A stretch of DNA of 39,494 nucleotides from Microthyrium microscopicum (taxonomy: Eukaryota > Ascomycota > Dothideomycetes > Microthyriales > Microthyriaceae): NCBI GenBank assembly GCA_010405405.1, contig MU004234.1, positions 2,068,882 through 2,108,375 of the forward strand. The letters are read 5' to 3'. The notes below the pieces were generated by a model. The model was not told the origin of the DNA and did not search any database. It worked only from the letters and a program-made list of their open reading frames with translations. Shown piece after piece: positions 24,538 through 35,201 of the stretch. Position 1 is the first letter of the stretch; every line of letters begins with the position of its first letter. The translations under genes were made by a program, and so were the position numbers.

Positions 24538-25546
24538 TCAGAAGCTGTTCTCTTCCATCCACTTCTTCGACTCTTCAGCGTATTCTTTCCTCCAGCGGGT
24601 CAAAGGTTGTCGCTCATACACAGCATCTCCAGCGGTCCACATCATGCGCTTTTTGTCGAGCTCTGGAGTAACATCATTATCTGGACAAATGATGTAAAAT
24701 TTTCCGTCGTTCATCTTTTGAAAGCAGTAATCCGCAACCTGTTCAGGGGACCAGGCTCCATCTGGCTTTTTCTCTTCTGAGCCAGGCACATTTCCTGACT
24801 AGAGGACATTTAAATTCTGTTACACGCGCGGAACGTGGTACTTACGAGACCTGTAAAAGTCCATCCGGGGACTAAAAGGTGGACGCCAATGTCGGTGTCC
24901 TTCAAGTCATAACTAAGATGCTCTGCTAAAGACTTGACGGCCGCTTTGGAAGCATTGTAGGCTGGATTACCAGGAGGATTTGTAATACCCTTCCAAAATG
25001 AGAAGAGAACTTCGTTTCGTGAATAGGATCATACCTGTTTACTTCCAGTAATCACAATTGATGAGCGATATCCGGACTGAGCCTTCAAGAAAGGTACGAA
25101 AGTATTCAGACCATTCACCACGCCGAAGAGATTCGTGTTCAGAATCTGTCCTCACGTTTAGCTCGAGTGAACTGAATAAAGGTGTAGTGAGAAATCACTC
25201 GTTGGAAATATTCTCTATCACCCCAATCGCCCTTGCCGCCAATCCCAGCATTTAGGAACAGGAAGCCGAGTTGACCCCATGCTCTCTCAACATCGCCCTT
25301 CAGCTTTTCCCAATCTTCCGTATTGGTAACGTCTACATCGAATGTAAGGACATCCTCGGGCGCACCACTCGCCAAATCATCTTTTGCTCTAGCGAGAAGC
25401 TTGGTGTTGCGGTCGACGATGCCAACACGCATGCCCTTGGCTCTACACTTATGCGCGATGGCGAGACCAATTCCTGAGGCCCCACCAGTGATGAGGGCCG
25501 TGGCCGGCAAGGTTGACTGCGAGGATATCTTTGGAATCGGTGGCAT
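24538..25546 (-). CDS. Short-chain dehydrogenase/reductase (SDR)
   Basis: Exons 25546-25199, 25145-25035, 24989-24846 and 24798-24538 give 287 residues; introns are 53, 45 and 47 bp and keep the frame. This is a classical Rossmann-fold NAD(P)-dependent oxidoreductase. It has the cofactor motif TGGASGIG (20-27), the NAG motif at 99-101, catalytic Ser at about 151 (ITGSKQ), and Y164-x-x-x-K168 (YNASK). VDRN after strand 2 suggests an acidic residue at the specificity position and hence NAD rather than NADP (inference). The C-terminal part after PGWTFTGL is family-specific. There is no signal peptide, so it is cytosolic. The substrate is unknown. Exon 1 ends with the unusual donor GTGATT. Confidence 0.87.
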
Positions 25547-26160
25547 TTTGTACTCTTAACTTTTGCAAGATATGCATGTGGCCTTGAAAGAACTAAGAGG
25601 AAATGACGTTGATATAGAACAGATCGTGGTCGGGTCGTGGCGAAGGTCCAAGCTCAATCTCCACATGGGTTAGTCAACTATCCCTGTTCTTGGCAAGGCT
25701 GAAACCACAAGGCTGCAAGTATAGAGTTAAATCTATGTTGTTCAGAGGAACTGTGTTTGACGAATAAAAGCCTTTCGAAAGCCTTGTCATGTGTTTAGAC
25801 AAAGGTTATATTATCAAAAAGCAAGCTTTATCTGTCAGTGTTCTAGCAAATTAGACAAGCAAAAACTACGGAAATGACCGGTATATAAGTATATTGGATT
25901 GTAGCAGAGTTTCCCACATAATCTTTGCAGTTATCTCTTTCGTTATTTCAAATACATTTTCACCTTCTCTCTATATGTAGATACAAATGCTACACATCAA
26001 AGGCGAGCTAGTAGTCGATCATTGGGAGCACTTAGTTATGTCCTGTGCTGCTAGACGATTATTCTCTTTATGTCTACTTCTCCATATCAACCAGATTTTC
26101 TCCATCATCACCACTGCAGAATTGGTGCTTCACGAAAATCCCTGGTTATAGTCATCTGAT
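25547..26160 (+). promoter_or_regulatory. Candidate plus-strand core promoter with possible small ORF
   Basis: A TATATAAG box at 25882-25889 is followed by a CT-rich leader and an ATG at 25987 in the context TACAAATG. That frame runs to a TAG at 26149-26151, giving 54 residues with a hydrophobic middle (RRLFSLCLLLHI). Layout and spacing look like a real fungal promoter, but the product is unrecognised and may be only the first exon of a gene. The left part doubles as the SDR promoter on the other strand. Confidence 0.25.
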
Positions 26161-27249
26161 CATGCATCAGGATAGTCCAAGCTCAACTCAGCATCGTGTT
26201 TGGCCAAATTCATGTCCTCTCGACAAGGCTGAACATGGAAGGCTGAGAACGCTTAACTTTGGGCGTTCAAAGTAACAAAAATATATAAAATAGCGTAGGT
26301 TGACTTTTACTCTCTGGAGCGCATTTCAATGATGCATTTTGTTCTGATTTAGATCGCTGCTTTCTTGGAGACACGCCTGCTTCAATGTTGTAAGCTGAAG
26401 GCAAGCGCAGTCCAAGTTCGAGGTAGAAATTCCGTCGTACCTGCCCCATCCTCACCTACCTCATCACCATCAAATCAGAGCCGGGCTGAACTACACCTCA
26501 CAAAAATTTGGAGTCCTTGAACCCCATAGCTTTTAAAAATGTATCGGTGCTGGTCTCCCTCTCTCTCTTTCTGCACCTCTCCCTGCTCACTGCAACATCA
26601 CAGCAACGACGCTGTCAGAGTACGATCATCCTGGACCTTGCGGTCATTAGGAGAGCACTTCTCATTGAAGTAAACCTGCAGAACAGCGGCCTCCATCACA
26701 GCCGGTGTCAACTCCAGTTCAAAGGCCACGCATTCCTAAGTGACCAAAATGGGCTGCAGCTTGAGTGATCGTCACCAGCCATTGTCAAGCATAGATCCAG
26801 CACTCTCGTCGGTCAGTGGCGCTCGTGGTAATCGGACCTCTGCTTTGAGCTAATTTGGAAAGTACATACAGCCATCACTTACCCGACCAAGTTCGACGGA
26901 CGGACAGATTCCAAATGTAGCCCCGTACGAAATGCCTTTGAGTATGTTGATCCGCTCCATAGTCTTTCCCTGTTTTTTACTTCCCTTCTGCTTGGTGACC
27001 AGACTTTCAGCACGACCTACCGCATGAAACATCTGGTCCTAGCAGCTCGTGCTCTATTCTCGTGTTGCACTTTATGCGCACCTGCAGTTGGAAGACTTCC
27101 AATCTATCGCTACATGACTGATGAAGAAAGACAATGGCGAAAGTTCCAGTTGCTGAACTAGGGTGGAAGCTTTAACTAATATCTTCATAGTCAAAGACGG
27201 GAAATGTAATGTTGATCGGAAAAGAGTTCAAGATGAGTGTGCGCGATAT
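26161..27249. other. Intergenic region upstream of RNase H gene C
   Basis: No supported complete gene. A frame at 26508-26768 has a signal-like stretch but no ATG. An open frame from ATG 27023 to TAG 27158-27160 ends MTDEERQWRKFQLLN and could be a 5' exon of RNase H gene C, but no donor/acceptor pair with the right phase was found. Confidence 0.35.
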
Positions 27250-28687
27250 ATGGAAACTACCCTCCCGCGCGAGGGTAGACCCTTCTTTGCAGCTTCCAGA
27301 TGCTCATGTGGCATCCAGCTCCCATGTGTGCTTTGCAACGACGTTGAATTGTTCGCACCTCCCACTGCGTTCTGTGCCGCATCCGTGCTTATCCAACGCG
27401 AATTCCTCTCTCTTGAATATGAGTACTGGATCACCCAGGCCGCAGGTGAAGATGATTTGATCATTCATACAGATGGATCGGGAAAGAATTGGCACTGGGG
27501 CGCTGCTGCTTTCTACCGGCGGGGTGGTTCTTTCTCGAAATGGCAGAAGTGGGCTGACAGTGGCCTGGGGGTTTGGGATAAGTTTTGCCCTGAAAGTGAG
27601 CCACTTGCTCTTGAAGGTGGTTTGAAGATGGCACTAAAGGATGAATTTGGTAAGACTATTCTGTTGGTTGGATGACATTGCTAACAAGTCCTTAGCTGGA
27701 ATTCGCCGCGTGATTATATTCACCGATTCACAGACATCTCTCGATTCCGTTGCTATCCCAGCATATTGCGCATCGAATCCGACATTCCATCGCGTTGTCG
27801 ATCGATGTAGGGGCCTTATACAAGAAATCTCCGACAGGGGCATTGCTGTACAGCTCAACTGGGTCAAGGGACACAATAGTTGCCATACCAATAATCTTGT
27901 GGATCAGCATGCAGTCAACCACCGTGAAAATTTGGAAGAATCAACCGCCAACAACCCAACGCTACAAGCGGATTGGCGATGGAAAAAAGAAAGCGCACAA
28001 ACCTTTCAAATCCAAATAGATGCTCTGAAACGACTCGAGGCTTCTGACGAGCCTAGAACCAAGTACGGCCCGCAAAAGCTGGCTAAACTTGAGGAGCGAC
28101 TGCAAGAAATCATCAAGAGAAACAAAAGATCGGAGGCAGCCAAACGTCAAAAGCGGGCGTCTAGGCTTCGGGAAGACCCTATCAACCTGTTCGCGTTGGT
28201 AAGAAATATGACTGCAGAGAAGTTCCACCATGACAAGGTCGCTCCAGTCCATCTCTTTGTGTCTGTACAAGACATGAACGCAAAGAATGCTCACCAAACG
28301 CGATGCCGGCTGTTTGTCAAACGCCGTGAGCTATTGGCCATCTTGAAGATCATTGATGGTGCATTACGCAATCCGCCGGTTTCTTATTCATTCCGAGACG
28401 AATCGAATTGGGGTGCAATGGATCTGGCCAACTTGTATCGTGCTGAGTTGAGTCTGTTCGAATTGGATGATATGGACTTGGAGGGCTTGGACTTGAATCA
28501 GGTAAATCTGGATCTTGTCGACTGGGATCTTGTGGACTTGGATCTTGTTAACCTGGTTGCTTTCAATGTTGGCAGCTTGAATCGTTCGGAGTTGGAGCGA
28601 GAGAGATGTGTATTGCTAGGTGTTCTGGGCATCTTTGATGAAGAGCTGTCACGGATAGCTCAAAGACACAATTGGGCCAAGGGATAA
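27250..28687 (+). CDS. RNase H-domain protein C, probably truncated by nonsense mutation
   Basis: Exons 27250-27649 and 27696-28687 give 463 residues from the first ATG of the open frame; intron 27650-27695 (46 bp) runs GTAAGA...GCTAAC...TTAG. The frame stays open upstream to 27157, so an earlier 5' exon is likely. A Cys-rich motif (CSCGIQLPCVLC, 18-29) and an APP-x-x-F stretch precede the RNase H fold, as in protein A. Candidate catalytic residues are D75 (HTDGSG), E122 (LALEGG), D144 (FTDSQT), H193 (VKGH) and D203 (NLVDQH). The C-terminal half has a basic coiled stretch and a Leu/Asp-rich repeat. After the TAA the same frame stays coding-like, so the real protein was probably longer. The RNase H domain itself is intact. 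Confidence 0.7.
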
Positions 28688-28996
28688 GGAGTCGCCCAAG
28701 AACTCATGGTCCCAAAGCCTATGCGACGGGAAGAAGGATCAATAGGAAGACTTATCGCCTCTCGATATTTCGATGAAGAACCTCAAAAATGCAAGGACGT
28801 TCGCAATTACGTCGTTTAACTGTCGGCAAGTCACAACTTAGGATTAGGCGACTTTGCCTATGAGCACGTAGACAAGCGTCACAATAACCCCAGGTTCGCC
28901 AGAGAGTTGCATGGATTGATTGATGGGGAAAGTTATATGAGAGGCATGAGATCGCATTCCTTTGACCAAATAATCGATTCTGTTGCTATTTCATGA
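28688..28996 (+). pseudogene. In-frame continuation of RNase H gene C beyond stop codons
   Basis: Beyond the TAA at 28685-28687 the same frame is open for 43 codons (it contains EGSIGRLIASRYFDEE) to a TAA at 28817-28819, and then for 58 more to a TGA at 28994-28996. The amino-acid composition is coding-like. Both TAA codons could come from CAA by a CpA-to-TpA change, the preferred RIP event. No intron with matching phase removes them. A genuine stop with chance open frame downstream remains possible. Confidence 0.45.
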
Positions 28997-29884
28997 AAGA
29001 GAGAGTCGAGTTCCCCGGCCCTCCATAGTTTTGTGTGCAGTGTTGCGTTTCCGGTCAAGGCGACGTAGTGGCTCATCAATACCTCACTCCTAAGTATTAT
29101 CTGTGTCGGATTGGAGTCAGAACTTGGCTTCTGGGCATTCTCTCGACAGAGGGATCTTTCTTTGAGCATTCGTGAGAGCAGAGAAATAAAGATGGTTACA
29201 TAGTCAAGGGTAACTCAACAACCATCAGGCCGAGAATAGAGAGCCACTTACCAGAGAGCCTTAATATTTAGGCGGAGGAAAACTTTACACTGTCCTTGGG
29301 CCAGAACATTCTACCTATCCGTACTGGTAGCTTTAAACACAACGCACTCTGTCAGTTGACTTTATAAACCTAAATCGCTTCTAGCATTCGTGACTTGAAC
29401 ACAATCTCTTCTTGATTTTCGTGTGGGTTCAGCATTCCTGGTCATGGCCCAATTACGCGCTGGTATATATGGAAGGTAGAGAGCGATTTAAATAAAATAA
29501 GTTGAGATTGCGAGATTGCTTGTAGAATGAAGTTCGAGACAATGTGCTATAGAGGGGGTGTATTCTGTGTTATATAGCAAATGAGCAGAATTACCTTCCA
29601 ATGTGCTGTGGTCTTCTGCTCTTCATAGTCTAGATTTCTACGGTATTTCTGGGTCCTTGGATTAGGAGACTAACCGCTTTGGGGGACAGCTGTAAGAAGC
29701 CTAACCGTTTCTAGGTTGAAACCTTCAGTGCTCTGGTCGACTTCATCGCCATCCATCCAACAAGGATCCTTTTTTTTGCCTTTTTAGCCTGGTATGTACG
29801 ACTATGTTCTTTCTATTCAAATCTAGAGCAAACCAATATTTTATTTTTTTTCCTTGGAAGTTTTCGTTTTCGAACGGGCGGCAA

Positions 29885-29953
29885 GGTAAACAAACCCCCT
29901 GCCTCAGCCTTATGGTCACAAGGCTAGGCTACTCAGCGTACTACTCTACCGAC
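29885..29953 (-). tRNA. Weak tRNA-like segment, probably a pseudogene
   Basis: The minus strand has GGTAGAGTAGTAC (D-arm-like), a 6-bp stem AGCCTT/AAGGCT with an 8-nt loop placed like an anticodon arm, and GGGGGTTTGTTTACC, which resembles a B box altered at several positions. No matching acceptor stem is seen. It is weaker than the element at 8341-8414. Confidence 0.18.
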
Positions 29954-30130
29954 AATAGATAATTTTGAAAAGTAGCATCACCGCTTGGATTGATATCATC
30001 TTAGACCCGTGAACGAAGCCTGTTCAGGTTTTGCTGGACCAGTTCTCAATCTTGTAGTTTAGAAAAAGCTCAGTGTTTCACAATCAACCTCTGAGTTATG
30101 CCTTAGGTTAGGAATTTGGTCTTCTAATAG

Positions 30131-30196
30131 CTGGGTTGATTGGAACGTTCCACTGGGTTGATTGGAGATTGGAACACTGGGTTGATTGGAACACTG
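30131..30196. repeat. Three-copy short tandem repeat
   Basis: CTGGGTTGATTGGA occurs three times, at 30131, 30153 and 30177, with spacings of 22 and 24 bp. The short spacers also resemble each other (GAACGTTCCA, GATTGGAACA). It is non-coding as far as can be seen. Confidence 0.8.
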
Positions 30197-31304
30197 AAGA
30201 GACGGCCAGCACCTATGAGGTATCGTGATTCAAGGAGCGATCTTGGCCTTACTATTTGATACCATATATTACTAAGATGGTTTCGTTGCTTTGGAGATCT
30301 TGTACTTTGCTATGAGCTATAATGGTGTTTAAAAAAGGTTGCTTAATTGACTCGGATATTCGATCAATGTAAAAACATATTATTGAGGTTTTTTCAGTAT
30401 ACTAAGGTAGGATATACTATAAGTACGAACAGCTATAGGTTTCAATTACTTATCTTGTGTGTAGTTTCTATTTCTCTAGGATTCTACATCGCTAAGCTGC
30501 TCGTAACCAACGGTCGTCATTGGCTGTTGGGTGCTGTGGTGAGGTGAATGGTCGGGTTGCTTTAACCGCTTTCGAACTCCTCGACGATAGTCGTTGAGGT
30601 TTAATCAGGCGCTCTGTTCAATCCTCACGAAGGCCATCACATTAATAAGTTCAAGAAACAACTGAGTTTGGTTGGATATCGAACAATGACGGTTTTTCAT
30701 AGCAGGCACAAAAAAAAGACCACCTAACAAAATAAAATGAGAAGAAGTAAGAACCTGCTATTTTTTTGCTCTTTCGTGATTTTGACCAGTTCTGCTTTTA
30801 CTTCTGTAAGACCATGTCTCTCAATCTTGTATACTTGATAGCGACGCGCAGAAATCATTTCTTCTTTGATTCGTTATGGCAAGAGCGAGCTTTGGAGGTC
30901 GCAACACGGGCTCCATGAGAATGCTTTTTTAGGTCCTGATGAACTCTTCAAATCCTGCCATGAAAGAGCACGAGGCGTACCGGTGACTTTGTTTCTGCGG
31001 ATTCGCTTGCCTTTACAGTTTATTTAATTATCAAATTATCAAGCTGCTCACAAGCTGAAGCAAGTCTAGGTTGTCGGAACAAAACGCGTTAAAAGATTGA
31101 CTCTCTTCCAGTTGTAACATCACAAGTCTTCTCTCAACATGCCAAGCTGATTCTGCTCACTCTTTTCTTTGCTTTGATAAAGATAGAAACTAAAGCTTCT
31201 TTAAGCAGCCGCAGCTATCGATAATTTTTCAAGCCCAATCGTCGCGGTTGGTCGTTGTCGCACCGACTGGCTCAACTTGATACCGTAGAGTCTTGAGCAC
31301 CTTC

Positions 31305-32977
31305 CTAAGATGCTGCATCACCGGAACTGTCCCCAGAAGTCAATCGTAGCTGACTTTTCTGCCTCGCCAGATCCCGATTATGAAGATGGCGCATGAGGAG
31401 GATGGTTCCTGCCGCTGCTACTCCAAAGCCAGCTGTAACGTAGTTTCCGGCAACAATGTACGGTTGCTTATTAGCAGGGAAGGTGAATATAGGTAACCAA
31501 GCGGTAAAGATGTATGCTGCTGAGTTTAGTCTACAAACTTGGAAGGAAAGCTTCTTCGCTTAACGAAATATCAGTTGAACTAACCAAACGCGTTCATTAG
31601 AGCACTGACGTATGCTCGCTTCTCAGGATCATGTCTATTCACCTCGTTCACCCAGGTCCATGTGATACCTGCTGCCGTGCCAGTGAGTGAGGTTAGATAG
31701 TAGAGAGCCCAGCGTTTTCCTCGATGGGTAGGATGAACAGGTGTTGCGGCAAGAGCGATTGGGAAGATGACTGCCATTGTACTGGCGAAGAACATTCCCG
31801 GCCATCGAAGCGAGCCAGGCAGGCTGTCTGAAACCCAGGAGTTAATCAGGGTGCAGCCGATGGTAACGATATTGATTCCCAGGGGAATGAGGTTGATCTG
31901 AGGCACGGAGAAGACAGACGGCCGTCCCTTGACGTTATAGCTTTTCACCCAGAAAATCATTGATCCGCCAGACTGGCCAAATTGAGACATAAAAGCAAAC
32001 AAAAGAGGGAACAGGAAAGTATGCCAGGTCGTATGCCAGCGCTTGATGTCCTCCCACTTGCATAATCCAGTCAGTGGCTTCTTCTCTGTAGGCATTCTTG
32101 CCCGCGCTATTTCCACCTCTTCTTGTGTGAAGATCCAGTTCTTCTTTGCTCGAGCAGGCAATTGAGGGATAGCAAATGCAGTCCATATAGCGCAAGGAAA
32201 GGAGATGCAGCCACAGACTATATACATCCATCTCCACCCAGCGAGACCAGCGGTCCCATCCAAGCCAGCGTAGACAGCGGCCATGAGAAATCCCGAGAAA
32301 AGTGGTCCAACTCCTGTGGCAATTTGAATAATCGTATTGCGTCGCGCCAGCTCATGAGGTCTGTAGTAACTCGAGCATACGTACATTACCGCTGGAAAAT
32401 GGCCCGCTTCGAACAAGCCAACGAAGAAGCGAAAGAAGTAAAGTTGTGTAGTATTGTGAACCCCAGCATGGGCAAACGTAAATATCGTCCATAAAAGTTC
32501 CAAAGATGCAATATAGATCGGCACATTGACTCTGGTCAGTAGCAAGTTGGAGGGGATCTGCCCGATTACATATGCGGCACTCCAGATGGCGTTGGCGTAG
32601 TTGAGCTCTTTTCCGTATAAAGAAAGATCCTCCTTCATACCGCTATTGAAAGCGTTGGTGATATTGACTTGGTCAAGATAGCGGCACATGACGCCCAAGG
32701 CAGCTGCAGATATCAGTGTCAGGTCGAGTTTGGTGAGGAAGCGAGCTTCCTCTTGGGGAACGTCGAGGGTTGACCAGATATAGGACCGCCAGGTCTTGTT
32801 GGAGTCTTTGTACGCATTGATCGGTCTTTCCTGCGAGCCACTTCGGTCAGATTCGCTGTGAAATGAAATTTCTTTCTCCTCCAAAAACGCTTGTTTAGAA
32901 CGTCCCACTACCGAAGTATCTCTTTTGATGTCCTCGGACGTAAGGGTGCTCGGGACTTTTTCTTGAAGGTTGGACAT
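31305..32977 (-). CDS. Dal5/Tna1/Fen2-type MFS permease (anion:cation symporter family)
   Basis: Exons 32977-31585 and 31516-31305 give 534 residues. The start is ATG 32977 (MSNLQEK); the longer frame begins with TTG. Intron 31584-31517 (68 bp) has donor GTTAGT and a tandem CAGCAG acceptor; the second AG gives NAFAYIFTAW, the family-like reading. Helix 1 carries LDQVNITNAFNSGMKEDL and is followed by IWSAAYVIGQIPSNLLLTRV, hallmarks of fungal allantoate, nicotinate and pantothenate permeases. RFFVGLFEAGHFPAVMYV follows and about 12 helices are visible. Members import small organic anions or vitamins with protons at the plasma membrane; this substrate cannot be assigned. The neighbouring GMC and PQQ-type genes on the same strand suggest import of an oxidisable organic compound (inference). 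Confidence 0.87.
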
Positions 32978-33392
32978 CCTTTCAACTAAACGAAGCAAAA
33001 AATGAGACAGTCAGCAATCTTCAAATCGCCGGACCTCCATCTCTGACCTTTTTAATAGTAGTATCAATTCTGTGCCGAACATCGGCTTGGTGGCAGGATA
33101 GCATGCATTGGGTGTCGCAAATGCCAACTTGTATGGCGACATTTCGCTCTGCACTCCATCAACGGCAGCCAAAAGCAAACTTATCTTGATGCAAAAGTCA
33201 TGCTTGAGCGATTCGAGCGTCTAGATCTCCTTATGGCAGGAAAGCTTGGTAGGTAGAAGAAGTAAACACTAGTTGGCTACGTGCTAGGCTATCCACATGT
33301 AGCCTTCTCCGATGCATGATATCAACCGAGTTGCTTTGACCTAGCGTAAAAGGAGCGATATGATACTTATATCAACCAAATTCAACAATCGT

Positions 33393-35201
33393 TCAGCATC
33401 TATCTAAACCTCTGATCAGATCCGCAGCTTTCTCTGCAATACCATAAACCGGCATCTGCGGATGACCTTGGTTCAGTCGAGGCATAATGCTAGCGTCAAT
33501 AACTCTCAGTCCCTGGACGCCATACACTCGCAACTTTTCATCCACTACCGCTAGACCATCATCTGCTGCTCCCATCTTGCACGTTCCTACGGGGTGGTAC
33601 GTTGTCAATATAGCATTTCTCACATATGCTCTCCAATACTCGATTGACTCTGGATGCGAAGTCCCTGCCGGCCAAGATCCTGTGACAATCTTCCCAGTGG
33701 GTCCATTCATGACAATTTCGTGAGCCCAGCGAGTAGCCTCAGCCAGGACAAGCTCGTCGATGGGATCTGATAGATAGTCGTGGTCAACTTGGGGGTTCTG
33801 CAATGGGTCTGTCGACTTCAGTGTCACTTTTCCAGCTGACTGTGCATTCAATAGCATGCTGAACATCATGAATGCGGCTTTACCTTCTGTGGGAGCACCC
33901 TCTGGGGTAGGCGCTAGGTAGCATTCAGTGTTGAAGAATTCGACATTTGGTTGTCGCGGTGTGAGGCCCATAGCATCACGACCTGAAGTAGCGGCACTGG
34001 TCCATTCACTATCGCTCCTCAGCCGTTCGTCCATGCGAGCGTAGGCAAACACACCGAAGGGAAAGGTTGAAAGTGCGCCGGATCGAGAGGTCTGCCAGGC
34101 GTCAACTGATTTTGCCATGGCTCCCGGATAGTACATCTCTTTGTCTAGAGTGAGATCTGGCGAGTTGACCTGGTATGCTAATATGGTACTCTATCAATCT
34201 ACTTTTAGCCAAATCGTGGTTAAAGTGCTTTTGATGTGACTTACTGGGTGATCTAACAGATTCTCGCCCACTCCGGGTAGATCTTTTACGATAGAAATTC
34301 CAAGCTCCTTCAATTCCTGCCGTGGTCCAATGCCAGATCGGAGCAAAATCGCCGGGCTGCAGTACGCACCAGCGGAAATTATAATCTCTTTTCTCGCACG
34401 GATTGTAAGACGCTTCTCATTCTGCCCAAGAACATTGACTGCCTTCGCCCGTGGAGGATTATGCTCATCAAAGACAACACTTCTCACCGTGGTATTGCAC
34501 AAGATCGACAAATTCGGCCACTTTGCTCTCTCAGCAACAAAGTCTGCGCCTGTGGACCTGTTTCCTTCGTGCACTGTCCGTAACGCATGTCCGCATCCTA
34601 CCGCCACTTCTCCAGTAGAGAACATATCCTCACACACAGGCAGCCCAGCTTTCTCGTAGCTCTCCATCACCAACTCCGATATTGGCGCCAATTTATGCGG
34701 CGCCACATGGATCGGGCCACTATTACCATGCACAGCTTCTTTACCCTTAAACCACTCATTACCATGAAACGTCTCCGCCTTGGCCATATAAGCCCACATA
34801 TCATCACCGCTCCAGCCTGGCATATTCCAGTCGTCAAAGTCCTGCTTCGTTCCACGAATACACAGCGTGCCGTTGACACCAGATGAGCCGCCCAAGAATC
34901 GACCTCGCGGGCAAGCGATTTGCCGTCCATTGGCTGGCGCGTCAGTGAAGATGTTGAAGTCGTCGGATGTGCCGATGCGATTGAACAGGTCGCCTGCCAT
35001 CTTCATGGTCGGGATTTCGAGACTGTCGCGGCCTGCTTCGAGGAGGAGGACTTTGGAGGTTGGATCTTCGGCGAGGCGAGCTGCTAATACACAGCCTGCT
35101 GTGCCGCCGCTGAGGAAGGATTAGTTATTGGAGCGGCTTCTGTTGGGCATTGACTTGGAAGGGACTTACCCGCAGATGATATAATCGTATTCGTTGTCCA
35201 T
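33393..35201 (-). CDS. GMC-family FAD oxidoreductase (choline dehydrogenase/alcohol oxidase-like)
   Basis: Exons 35201-35170, 35109-34245 and 34190-33393 give 564 residues; introns are 60 and 54 bp. Exon 1 encodes only ten codons plus two bases and ends inside the FAD motif. That motif is completed as CGGGTAGCVLAARLAED at 10-26, with LLLEAG after it. RGRFLGGSSGVNG is the GMC signature 1, and SAGAYCSPAILLRSGIGP is signature 2. The active-site pair is H498 (YHPVGTCKMG) and H542 (GHPQMP); the second position is His, as in glucose oxidase, where many homologs have Asn. No signal peptide is seen, so it is probably intracellular. These enzymes oxidise alcohols, sugars or choline-like compounds. The exact substrate is unknown. 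Confidence 0.88.

Larger units (their letters stand above)
28997..31304. other. Gene-poor region with repeats
   Basis: About 2.3 kb without a recognised gene. It contains a weak tRNA-like segment and a small tandem repeat (listed separately), and several T- and A-runs. Short frames such as 28933-29169 (-) and 30347-30547 (+) carry no known motif. Confidence 0.4.

Noticed and set aside
26508-26768. Frame with a signal-peptide-like stretch
   Set aside because: Has no ATG before the hydrophobic segment and no upstream exon could be joined.
32123-32494. 123-residue plus-strand open frame
   Set aside because: Antisense to the Dal5-like permease; no recognisable content.
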